From: Myxococcus sp. CA023
GTDB lineage: Bacteria; Myxococcota; Myxococcia; Myxococcales; Myxococcaceae
Length of the DNA: 61,944 nucleotides
Assembly (NCBI RefSeq): GCF_010998615.1
Contig: NZ_JAAEAH010000059.1
Location: forward strand, 1-61,944
Direction: 5' to 3'
Made by a program: the position numbers and the translations under genes. The notes beneath the pieces are model-generated. The model had not been told where the DNA came from. It saw only the letters and a list, made by a program, of their open reading frames with translations, and did no database searches. Positions 42,136 to 50,304 of this stretch are shown piece after piece; positions within the stretch are counted from its first letter, which is position 1, and each line of letters begins with the position of its first letter.

Positions 42136-42570
42136 TCAGGGCGCTGCGGGCGCAGCCGCGGGGGCCACGTCCTTCTCGATGTTGAGCGCGAACTTCGCGA
42201 TGCCCTGGCCCTTCACCACGTCGATGAGTCGCATGACGCGGCCGTAGGGCAGCGACTGGTCGGCGCTGATGATGGCGCGCGTGTCCTTGTCCTTGGCCAC
42301 CGCCTCGGCGACCTTCGCCTCCAGCTCCTTCTCGGTCATCTCGGTGCCGTCGAAGAAGAACTTGCCCTCCTTGTCCAGCACCACGTTGACCAGGCCCTGC
42401 ACCGTCTCACCGCCGTTGGCGGCTCGGGGCAGGTCCACCTCCACCGTCTCGCGGACGATGAAGTTGGCCGTCACCATGAAGATGATGAGCAGCACCAGCA
42501 CCACGTCCACCAGCGGGGTGACGTTGATGCCGGTGATTTCGTCGTCGTTGTCCTGCGCGCTGCCCGCCAT
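42136..42570 (-). CDS. exbD: ExbD/TolR family biopolymer transport protein
   Basis: 144 residues. One transmembrane helix near the N-terminus (about 19-41) carrying the proton-path Asp of the family (NVTPLVDVVLVLLIIFMV), then a periplasmic domain (VEVDLPRAANG, SADQSLPYGRVMRLID). The motif order matches ExbD/TolR. The exbB stop lies 3 nt upstream of its start. Neighbouring tonB supports ExbD over TolR. Confidence 0.93.
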   Translation of the reverse strand: MAGSAQDNDDEITGINVTPLVDVVLVLLIIFMVTANFIVRETVEVDLPRAANGGETVQGLVNVVLDKEGKFFFDGTEMTEKELEAKVAEAVAKDKDTRAIISADQSLPYGRVMRLIDVVKGQGIAKFALNIEKDVAPAAAPAAP

Positions 42571-42573
42571 GGC

Positions 42574-43254
42574 CTAACGGGCCTCCGAGCGGAGACTGCC
42601 CACCAGCGCGTGGCCCAAAGCGTTGGCGCGGCTGGTGAGCGTCTTGAGCTGACGGCTGAAGACGTTGAAGGCCACCACCGCCGGAATCGCCACCGCCAGA
42701 CCCACGGCCGTGGCGACGAGCGCTTCGGAGATGCCGGCCATGACGGTCTGCTGCATGGCCCCGCCGCCGCCCTGGGCGTTCATCTTCCCCAGGTCATTGA
42801 AGGCCTTGATGATGCCCAGCACCGTGCCGAACAGACCGATGAACGGCGCGTTGTTTCCCAGCGTGCCCAGATACGACAGGAAGCGCTCGTAGCGCGGGCG
42901 CTCACGCGACAACGTGGAGGCAATCACCTGCTCCACCGTGTCCGCGCCCTGGTCGGCGCACGCCAGCCCTTCGCGCAGGATGGCGGCCTCCATGCCCTGA
43001 CGCCCCTGGATGGCGGCCTTCACCGCGTCCAGCTCACCGCGCGACAGCCGCACCGCCAGCGCCTCCGAATCCGGCAGCCGGTGACGGGCGAAGTACACCG
43101 TGCGCTCCAGCATGATGGCGATGGAGAGCACCGACAGGCACACCAGCACCCACAGTACCCACTCCGCGGACGTGAGTGTCACCCCCAGCAGCTTGCTGCT
43201 GAGCCACCCCAGTTGCTCCGGGTGGGCCTGGGCGAAAACGGCGATGGACGGCAT
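42574..43254 (-). CDS. exbB: ExbB/TolQ/MotA family proton channel
   Basis: 226 residues from the ATG at 43254 (GAGGGG upstream). The longer open frame to 43710 runs across a divergent gene and is not used. Three transmembrane helices (about 30-50, 135-155 and 165-185) and the family block FLSYLGTLGNNAPFIGLFGT and EALVATAVGLAVAIPAVVAF. It forms the pentameric motor with ExbD in the inner membrane. First gene of the exbB-exbD-tonB-receptor-lipoprotein group. Divergent from the SDR gene. Confidence 0.93.
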   Translation of the reverse strand: MPSIAVFAQAHPEQLGWLSSKLLGVTLTSAEWVLWVLVCLSVLSIAIMLERTVYFARHRLPDSEALAVRLSRGELDAVKAAIQGRQGMEAAILREGLACADQGADTVEQVIASTLSRERPRYERFLSYLGTLGNNAPFIGLFGTVLGIIKAFNDLGKMNAQGGGGAMQQTVMAGISEALVATAVGLAVAIPAVVAFNVFSRQLKTLTSRANALGHALVGSLRSEAR

Positions 43255-43366
43255 GGTGTCTTTCCCCTCGCAAAACACGTTGGCGCGACCAGAACACCGG
43301 GGCCGAATTGAAGTGTCACCTGGTGGTCGGATTTTTTCCGGGCCCCCTTTCGCGGGGAGGGCCAGA

Positions 43367-44176
43367 ATGCGCGCCATGCGAGGAAAAACGGTGGTCGTCA
43401 CGGGCGCTTCGGCGGGCATTGGCGAGGCGCTGGCGGTGGTGCTGGCCGGACGCGGCGCCAACCTGGTGCTGGCGGCGCGAAACGAGGAAGCGCTCCAGCG
43501 GGTGAAGGCCCGGTGCGAGTCGGCCGGCGGGCGCGCGGTGGTGGTGCCCACCGATGTAGGTGACGCGGAGGCCTGCCGCCACCTGGTGGAGCGCGCGGTG
43601 GAGGCCTTTGGCGGCGTCGACATGCTGGTCAACAACGCGGGCGTGACGATGGACGCGCGCGTGGACGAGGTGAAGGACCTGTCCCTCTTCGACCGGCTGA
43701 TGCGCATCAACTACCTGGGCGCGGTGTATTGCACCCACCACGCCCTGCCCCACCTCAAGGCCCGGCGCGGACTGGTGGTGGCCGTGTCGTCCCTCACGGG
43801 CAAGACGGGCGTGCCCAACCGCAGCGGCTACGCGGCCAGCAAGCACGCCATGCACGGCTTCTTCGACTCGCTGCGCATCGAGCTGCGCGGCACCGGCGTG
43901 GACGTGACGGTGGTGTGCCCCGGCTTCGTCGCCACCAACATCCGCGACAGCGCGCTGGGCGCGGACGGCCAGCCCGTGCGGCAGAGCAAGCACGACGAGA
44001 GCGCGGGCAACATGGACGTGGACACCTGCGTGGCCATCATCCTGCGCGCCATGGAGCGCCGCGAGCGCGAGGTGGTGATGACCACCAAGGCCCGCGTCGC
44101 CCAGTTCCTCAAGCTGGTGGCCCCGGGCGTGGTGGACCGCATCGCCGCGAAGACCATCCAGGACCGGCAGCGATAA
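43367..44176 (+). CDS. Short-chain dehydrogenase/reductase
   Basis: 269 residues from the ATG at 43367 (GGAGGG upstream; a second ATG at 43376 is possible). Classic SDR: cofactor motif TGASAGIG (12-19), structural NNAG (89-92), active Ser in AVSSLTG and the Tyr155-x3-Lys159 in YAASK. Substrate is unknown. The family includes 3-ketosphinganine and steroid reductases, but nothing specific points there. Monocistronic; convergent with the large membrane gene at 44187 by 10 nt. Confidence 0.9.
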   Translation: MRAMRGKTVVVTGASAGIGEALAVVLAGRGANLVLAARNEEALQRVKARCESAGGRAVVVPTDVGDAEACRHLVERAVEAFGGVDMLVNNAGVTMDARVDEVKDLSLFDRLMRINYLGAVYCTHHALPHLKARRGLVVAVSSLTGKTGVPNRSGYAASKHAMHGFFDSLRIELRGTGVDVTVVCPGFVATNIRDSALGADGQPVRQSKHDESAGNMDVDTCVAIILRAMERREREVVMTTKARVAQFLKLVAPGVVDRIAAKTIQDRQR

Positions 44177-44186
44177 TCCGCGCGGC

Positions 44187-46583
44187 TCAGACGGCCGGCG
44201 GAGGCGTGGCCGGCCGCTCCACGCGCGTCAGCAACCCGGTGATTCCCTCGAAGGAGGCGTTGCCCACCTGGTGCAGGCCGAAGCCCCAGAGGAAGGCCGT
44301 CATGCACGCGCCGAAACCGCCCCATGTGGGCGAGAAGACATTGAGCAACTGAAGCCCCAGCGCCACCGCCACCGTGGTGAGCAGCGCCAGCACGCCCAGC
44401 TCCACCAGCCACATGTGACGTGGCGACGGCAGCGGCATGCCCTCGAAGTCGCCCAGCGCGGGCGCCCCTCCGGCGGGCGCCTCCGGCAGCGCGAGGATGC
44501 TTCCACCGCTGGGCGCGGTGGGAGGAGGCACGGAGGGCGCCCCGTCGCCCCCGTCGTCCGATGCGAGCGATTCCAGGTGGAAGCTCTTCGCCATCCGCTG
44601 GGACTGGCTGGCGGAGACGAACCGGACGCGCGCCTCGCCGTACTTCCCCGCGGCCTCGTGCGACGACTCCGCCACCAGCAGGCCCATGGCTTCGCGCAGG
44701 AGCGCCTCCACCTCCTCGAGCGCCTGCGTCTGCGCCTCCGACTCGCTGACTTGCCGCGCCTCGTCCACCGCGCCGCGCAGCTCCACGATGAGCTGGCGCA
44801 CATAGGCGGCATGCGCGCCCTGGTACATGCGGACGGCATCATCCACGCTGGTGTTCGCGCGCTCGCGGGCCCGCTCCAGCAATGTCTTCACCTGCCGGGT
44901 GAGGGCCTCCCACTCCTCCTCCGTGAAGCCTCGCGGCGGCGTTCGGGACGCCAGGGCCACGGACAGCTCCTCGCAGAGGATGTCGAAGTACGAGCGGCGA
45001 GCGAACTCCAACTGGCGCCGTGCTGCGTCCAGCGCGCCGCGCGCCAGCTCCTCCCGCACGGTCGACAGCAGGGACAGCAGTTCATACTTGAGCCGGAAGC
45101 CCAGCGAATCCTCACCGTGCTGCTCCACCAGCGTCCGCGCCTGCCGGTCGATGTCCTGCAACCGCGCCTCCAGCCCGGCGCGCGCCAGTCCGTCCACGTC
45201 CAGCTCCCGCACCTTGGCGGCGAGGCTGTCCAGGCGCGCGGTGGCGGTGTCCTCCGCGCGCAGCGCGCCTTCCACTTCCGCCAGCAACTGGCTCGCCTGC
45301 TCCGGACGCAGCTCGGCCGGGAGCGCGTCCAGCTTGCGTGACGTGTCACACCACGCGCCATACAGCCGTAGACGAGGCTCCAGCGCGGTCAGGTCCCCGT
45401 CGCGCACGCGGATGCCTCGCACCGGCCGGCGAATCTCCGACGCGAGCCCGTCCACCTGGCTCAGCATCACCTGCCCCACCTCCCGCGCCCGAGCCCCCTG
45501 CCCGCTCACCACGACCTGGAGCCGGCGGTGCAGCTCCATGACTCGCTGCAAACGCAGCGTCCGGGGGCGGATGCGCTGCGAGTACAGGCGCACGCCGAAC
45601 GACGACACGGCCCCCGCCGCGATGAGCAACGCGCCCCACAACCAGGGCGAGCTCACCCACAAGGTGAAGGGCTGCTCCACCGGCATGCCCGAGCGCACGG
45701 ACAGGCGCACGGTGCCGGTGTACTCGCCCGGACCTTCCAGGCCCTGCAAGTTCAAGAGCAGCGCGCCGCTCCCATGCGCGCTCACGGGAATGCCGCCGTC
45801 CACCGACGTGACATCCAGGTTGCCGCCATCCGGCTTCCCGCCCTCCAGCGCAAAGCGCACGCTCTGGAAGCGCGGCTGGATGAGGGCCGAGTCCATGTCC
45901 GGCGCCTTGCGCTGCAGTTGCAGCAACTGGGGCACCGACACGACACCGCCCACACCCGCCGTCTCCTTGAACGGCAGCCGCACGGTGGCGTCGATGGAGC
46001 CCCAGCCCCAGCCCGCGGACGTCACGGCTGGCGACGTGGCGATGAACTGCACCGCGGGCACCGCCTGCACGCGCGTGACGATGAGCGCGGTGGTCTCCCG
46101 CCCTTGCGCGTGCACCAGCACCACGTGGCCCGTGTAGTCACCCGTGACGGGCAGGCGCCCGGACAGCTCGACGTGGATGGGGCGCCGCGTGGAGATGGGC
46201 ACCGTGGCGCTCCCGGCCTCTGCTTCCTTCACCACGGCCTGCAACGCCACCTGCACGCCGTCCTGGGCCTGGAGCGGATCCACCAGCACCGTCACGCCGC
46301 CGGGCAGCTCGCCGTCCACACCTCTCGCCACGCCGCCGGCCACGGCCACGGCCACGTCGCCGACCACCTCCGGCGCGCTCAGCAAATCCACGCGCAGCAC
46401 GTGCCGGAAGTCCTCCGACGCGGTCCGCAGCTTCACCTCGTTGCTGGCGGAGGCACCCGCCACGCGCAGCGAGGGCTCAGCGCCGGCCCCCCAGGGAAGG
46501 ACGAGCAACAGGAGCAGGGCCGGAAGACGCACGAGCCCCCACGCGGAGTGGGTGACGGCGGGACGGGTGCCAGCGGAGCGCAT
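44187..46583 (-). CDS. Large membrane protein: beta-rich periplasmic half, coiled-coil cytosolic half
   Basis: 798 residues. Signal peptide (about 1-35). A beta-rich region (about 36-325) ends in a transmembrane helix (LWGALLIAAGAVSSFGVRL). Residues about 355-660 are long charged helices (cytosolic coiled coil), then a Pro/Gly-rich linker and two more hydrophobic helices near the C-terminus (VELGVLALLTTVAVALG and ACMTAFLWGFG). No known family recognised. Overall the plan is two membrane anchors flanking a helical bundle, so a scaffold or signalling role is possible. Downstream of, and on the same strand as, the EAD1-protease gene (43 nt apart), so possibly co-transcribed. Confidence 0.8.
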   Translation of the reverse strand: MRSAGTRPAVTHSAWGLVRLPALLLLLVLPWGAGAEPSLRVAGASASNEVKLRTASEDFRHVLRVDLLSAPEVVGDVAVAVAGGVARGVDGELPGGVTVLVDPLQAQDGVQVALQAVVKEAEAGSATVPISTRRPIHVELSGRLPVTGDYTGHVVLVHAQGRETTALIVTRVQAVPAVQFIATSPAVTSAGWGWGSIDATVRLPFKETAGVGGVVSVPQLLQLQRKAPDMDSALIQPRFQSVRFALEGGKPDGGNLDVTSVDGGIPVSAHGSGALLLNLQGLEGPGEYTGTVRLSVRSGMPVEQPFTLWVSSPWLWGALLIAAGAVSSFGVRLYSQRIRPRTLRLQRVMELHRRLQVVVSGQGARAREVGQVMLSQVDGLASEIRRPVRGIRVRDGDLTALEPRLRLYGAWCDTSRKLDALPAELRPEQASQLLAEVEGALRAEDTATARLDSLAAKVRELDVDGLARAGLEARLQDIDRQARTLVEQHGEDSLGFRLKYELLSLLSTVREELARGALDAARRQLEFARRSYFDILCEELSVALASRTPPRGFTEEEWEALTRQVKTLLERARERANTSVDDAVRMYQGAHAAYVRQLIVELRGAVDEARQVSESEAQTQALEEVEALLREAMGLLVAESSHEAAGKYGEARVRFVSASQSQRMAKSFHLESLASDDGGDGAPSVPPPTAPSGGSILALPEAPAGGAPALGDFEGMPLPSPRHMWLVELGVLALLTTVAVALGLQLLNVFSPTWGGFGACMTAFLWGFGLHQVGNASFEGITGLLTRVERPATPPPAV

Positions 46584-46626
46584 TCACTGACTGTATCAGG
46601 CGCCCCCCATGCCTCCACTTCGCGCC

Positions 46627-47664
46627 CTATCCCCACCCCAGCTGGCTCAACACGCTCCCGGACAGGCTGCCGCGGATGGTGTCGATGGGGATGCCCTCGT
46701 TGTGTCCCACCGACGCGGACGGGACGCGGGGCCCACCGCTGTGATGCAGCGCGGCCAGCCGCAGGTCCTGGGTGAAGCAGGGTGCCCCCGAGGAGCCCGG
46801 CCCCGTACACGCGCGGTACACCACGCGTGTGCGGCCCGGATTGACGCCCAGGAACTCATCGAGCGCGACGCTCATCGGCTGGCCCGCCGGGTGCTGAACG
46901 ATGAGCACCAGGCTGCCGGGCGCGAAGGACTCCCGCGAATCGGGCAGCTCCAGCCAGCCTCGGGGTTCCCCGTCGACCAGGTCCTCGCCGGGGACACCCG
47001 CCACCTCGAGGAAGGCATAGTCCAGCTCGCCCGACGTCGCATCGCGCGGACGCGGGTGCATCAGGTCCGCGGGGCTGTAAGGACTGCGCGCCAGACAGCG
47101 AGTCACGCGGTACACCGTCCCCGGATGTAGCAGCGTCCCGTCCTGGAGGACCTTGCGGCCGAAGCGCACCCGCAGCGACTCCAGCAGCCTGTTCTCGATG
47201 ACGTGGAAATTGGTGAGCACGACGTTGGGGGACACCAGGAAGCCGGTGCCCAGCGCCGCGCCCACCTCCGGCTCCACGCGGCACACCTGCCGCTCGATGG
47301 AGGTCAGGCGCTTGCGCCAGTGCTCACGCTCGACGTCCGCCCGGCCGCTGCCGAAGATGCGCTCCAGTCCAACACGGGGGATGCTGCGCTGGACGGACGC
47401 GAGGTACACCTGCACGAAGCGTTGGAGGCGAGGGTGCCGGGGCAGGGACTGGTAGGCGCCGCGAATCAGCTCGCGCAGCCAGCCCTCCGCCTCCGCCATG
47501 TGGATGAGCGTGAAGACGCGCTCACGCAGCCCACCGGAGACGCCCAGCGCTTCCAAATCCCTGCGGCAGGTGGCGGCCACGACCCGGCGAAGGTGCTCCA
47601 CCGAGGCAAACGCGCTGGTCAGCGCCCGCTGTAGCTCGTCCCTCTCCGCACCGTCGAGCTCCAT
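46627..47664 (-). CDS. Effector-associated-domain (EAD1-like) trypsin-like serine protease
   Basis: 345 residues from the ATG at 47664. Residues about 1-85 are an all-helical domain with the AEAEGWLRELIRGAYQSLP motif seen in EAD1 effector-associated domains. A trypsin-like protease follows: His154 in LTNFHVIE, Asp215 in GELDYAFLEV, Ser292 in CTGPGSSGAPC. There is no signal peptide, so it is cytosolic. Family knowledge: EADs recruit effector domains (caspase, trypsin, TIR) to NTPase hubs in bacterial conflict and cell-death systems. No NTPase partner is seen in this window. It lies downstream of the two alpha-2-macroglobulin-like genes. Confidence 0.85.
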   Translation of the reverse strand: MELDGAERDELQRALTSAFASVEHLRRVVAATCRRDLEALGVSGGLRERVFTLIHMAEAEGWLRELIRGAYQSLPRHPRLQRFVQVYLASVQRSIPRVGLERIFGSGRADVEREHWRKRLTSIERQVCRVEPEVGAALGTGFLVSPNVVLTNFHVIENRLLESLRVRFGRKVLQDGTLLHPGTVYRVTRCLARSPYSPADLMHPRPRDATSGELDYAFLEVAGVPGEDLVDGEPRGWLELPDSRESFAPGSLVLIVQHPAGQPMSVALDEFLGVNPGRTRVVYRACTGPGSSGAPCFTQDLRLAALHHSGGPRVPSASVGHNEGIPIDTIRGSLSGSVLSQLGWG

Positions 47665-47871
47665 GCTTGCCACCCACGACGAAACAACCCTGGGAGCGGT
47701 TGCGACTCCGTGTTGCTGCTGGGAAATCTGTGCATCCCCTGCGTGAGTGCCCAGTTGGGAGCGCGGACTACATTTATTGGAGGCCCGTGAAGTCACCACG
47801 AGTCGACACATAACGCGCCCCCCAGCACCAGGGCAGTGGCCCGGGGGGCAGGAAGTGACAGCGATTTCTCC

Positions 47872-50304
47872 TCAGCGTACGGCCCACGTAGCGGGGGGTA
47901 CGTAGGACACCAGGTCAGGGCGCGACAGGGCCATCAGCGACGACGCGCCTCCCTGGAGCGTGCCCGCCAGCGTCGGGATGACGCGGAAGCGCGCCTGGAA
48001 GGGCTCGCCCGGCCCTCGGGGATGAAGCCGCAGCGTCACCGCGCCATCCTCGCTCTGCCAGGACGCGACCTTCCCTTCGCGCACGAGCGCCTCCAGGCTG
48101 GCGGTGTCCACCTGCACGCCCGCGGGCAGCCCGTGGCGAATCACCAGCGGCAGGCCCGACGGCGTGGATGCCTGGAGCGTCACCTCCGACGGCTGCCCCA
48201 CCTTCGCGTCCGAGGGCACCTGCACGGACAACTCCAGCCCGGCCTGTGCCTGCTGCGTCCATGGCACCGCGGCGCTCAACGCCAGCGCGAAGCCCAACCC
48301 GGGCACCGCGGGCTCCGCGCGCACCGTCCAGGTATGCGCGCCGCCAGAGCCCGGAGCCGCCGCCTCCAAGGAAAGCACCTCACGCAGGGCCTTGGCGTCG
48401 AAGGTTCCCTCGGTGATGACCTGGCCGTCCCGCTCCAGCACCACCCGCACCTGGGCGGGCAGCGGCTCACGGAAGAGGGCCACCACGGCCTGCAACGCCA
48501 GGCGGTTGGCGCGCCCGTTGCCCCAGCCAGTCACCGGCTCGTAGCTGGCGAGCAACGCGGCGCCCAGGTCCGCCACGGGTGCCTTCGCGTCGCCCTCCAG
48601 GGCCAGCACGGCCAGCGCGGTGGCCTCGGCCTCCGTCGGCGTGCCGCCCGCGGCGTCCACCACGCCCTCCTCCACGGGCAGGAACGCGGCGCCCTCGTCG
48701 CGCCGCTGAACGGCGTCCCGCACCTGCTCACGCAGTGAGTCCCGCAGCGAGCCCGTCACCGCGCCGCTCGCCAGCAGCGCCGCCGCGGTGTAGCCATCCT
48801 TGACGTGCGCCCGGTTGCGCTCCAGCGCACCCGAGGCCCGCGCGGTGAAGAAGGCCGCGCGGCGCTTGCCCTCCGGCGTCACCGCCGCCGCGTTCACCGC
48901 GCGCGTGCAGTCCGCGGTGGCCACCAACAACCGCTGGAGCGTCCAGCCGTTGCCGCCCTGACAGGTGCCGTCCGGAAGCTGCGCCGCCGCCACCTGCGCG
49001 GCCAGCCGCTCGCCCAGACGGGCCAGCACGGGGTTGTCCGGATGCGCCAGCGCGCCCTCCGCCAGCAGCGCCGCCGTGGCCACGTCCGGCGCCCGGCTCC
49101 ACCGCAGCGCGCGCTGGGTCGCCCTCATCAACCCCGCCCGTACCGACTCCACGTCCACCTCGCCGGACTCCGGAGGCACGGGCGCCTTCAGCCGCTGCCC
49201 GGGCGTGCTCAGCGCCTTCAGCGCCTCCGCGGACCGCGTCTCGCCCAGGGCGGTCAGGAGCTCCGGCGCGCGGCCCGTCAGCAGCAGCGAATAGCCCACG
49301 CCGGCCGCGTCCTCGCGCGCGCTCGCGTTCAGCAACTCCGAGCGCAGCACGCCCAGCCCGCCGGGGAACACCCGCACCCGGACGCGCTCGCTTCCCGGCT
49401 GCGCGTCCACGGCCCCGGTGAGCGACAGCGAGCGCGGCGCCGCCAGCGTGCCACCGCGCGTCTCCACCACCGGCCGCCCCGTGGACCACACGGGGAAGTC
49501 CCGCACCACCGCGTCGGTGGCGCCCAGCGCCGCGCGCACCGCCACCTGCCCCGGCGTGGACACCCGCACCGTCACGTACTCCACCACGCTGCCGCGCGCC
49601 GGAACGCGCACGGTGCGGCTGCCGCCCTCCACCAGCGCGCCCGGCACCTCCACCTTCAAGGGCGCCTCCACCGCCGCGTCCGTGGTGTTCATCACCTGCA
49701 CCGGCATCCGCACGGCGTCGCCCGCGCGCAGGAAGGCCGGCAGCACCGGATCCACGTACGTGGGCAGCGTGCCCGTGAAGGACGTCACCGTGCCGGACTG
49801 CGCGCCCGAGCGCGAGTGCGCCAGCGCCAGCACCCGCCACTGCGTGAGGCGGTCCGGCACGCGCACCGGCACCGTCGCCGCACCGGACGCGTCCGTCACC
49901 ACCAGGGGCTCGAAGAGGAACGTCTCCGGGAACCAGGCACGGCTGGGCGTGGCGTCCTCGCCCGCGCCGCCTCCGCCCTTCCGTGCGTCGTCCCTGACCA
50001 CGACGGAGCGGGAATTGCGGAGCGCGCTCGAGAACCCGAGCATCCCCCCTTCTACTTCCATCTCCACCTGCGGCGCCGCCATGACCGGCGGGGGGGCCAT
50101 CACCGCTTGCACCTCGTCGTACTCGGAGTTCTCACCAAAGGAGCGGAGACTCTTCGACGCCTGGGGCGCGGACGCACCCGCCAGCGCGTCAGCGGATGAG
50201 CCGAACAGGCGCCGCACGTTGTCACCGAAGAGCGCCACGAACATGACCAGCCCCACCAGGCTCGCCAGGGAGCAGCCCACCCCGGCGAAGAACGAGCGAT
50301 TCAT
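47872..50304 (-). CDS. Alpha-2-macroglobulin family protein, C-terminal half (thioester absent)
   Basis: 810 residues. Starts at the ATG overlapping the stop of the N-terminal-half gene (ATGA). N-terminal membrane anchor (about 10-33). Then the A2M family domain (AWFPETFLFEPLVVTDASGA, VPDRLTQWRVLALAHS) and an alpha/alpha-toroid-like helical region (about 370-600), ending with beta domains of MG10 type. The Cys-Gly-Glu-Gln thioester motif expected in the toroid is not present, so covalent trapping of proteases is unlikely. Bacterial A2Ms protect the periplasm from proteases; some, such as Pseudomonas MagD, also lack the thioester. Works with the adjacent gene as one split protein. Confidence 0.87.
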   Translation of the reverse strand: MNRSFFAGVGCSLASLVGLVMFVALFGDNVRRLFGSSADALAGASAPQASKSLRSFGENSEYDEVQAVMAPPPVMAAPQVEMEVEGGMLGFSSALRNSRSVVVRDDARKGGGGAGEDATPSRAWFPETFLFEPLVVTDASGAATVPVRVPDRLTQWRVLALAHSRSGAQSGTVTSFTGTLPTYVDPVLPAFLRAGDAVRMPVQVMNTTDAAVEAPLKVEVPGALVEGGSRTVRVPARGSVVEYVTVRVSTPGQVAVRAALGATDAVVRDFPVWSTGRPVVETRGGTLAAPRSLSLTGAVDAQPGSERVRVRVFPGGLGVLRSELLNASAREDAAGVGYSLLLTGRAPELLTALGETRSAEALKALSTPGQRLKAPVPPESGEVDVESVRAGLMRATQRALRWSRAPDVATAALLAEGALAHPDNPVLARLGERLAAQVAAAQLPDGTCQGGNGWTLQRLLVATADCTRAVNAAAVTPEGKRRAAFFTARASGALERNRAHVKDGYTAAALLASGAVTGSLRDSLREQVRDAVQRRDEGAAFLPVEEGVVDAAGGTPTEAEATALAVLALEGDAKAPVADLGAALLASYEPVTGWGNGRANRLALQAVVALFREPLPAQVRVVLERDGQVITEGTFDAKALREVLSLEAAAPGSGGAHTWTVRAEPAVPGLGFALALSAAVPWTQQAQAGLELSVQVPSDAKVGQPSEVTLQASTPSGLPLVIRHGLPAGVQVDTASLEALVREGKVASWQSEDGAVTLRLHPRGPGEPFQARFRVIPTLAGTLQGGASSLMALSRPDLVSYVPPATWAVR

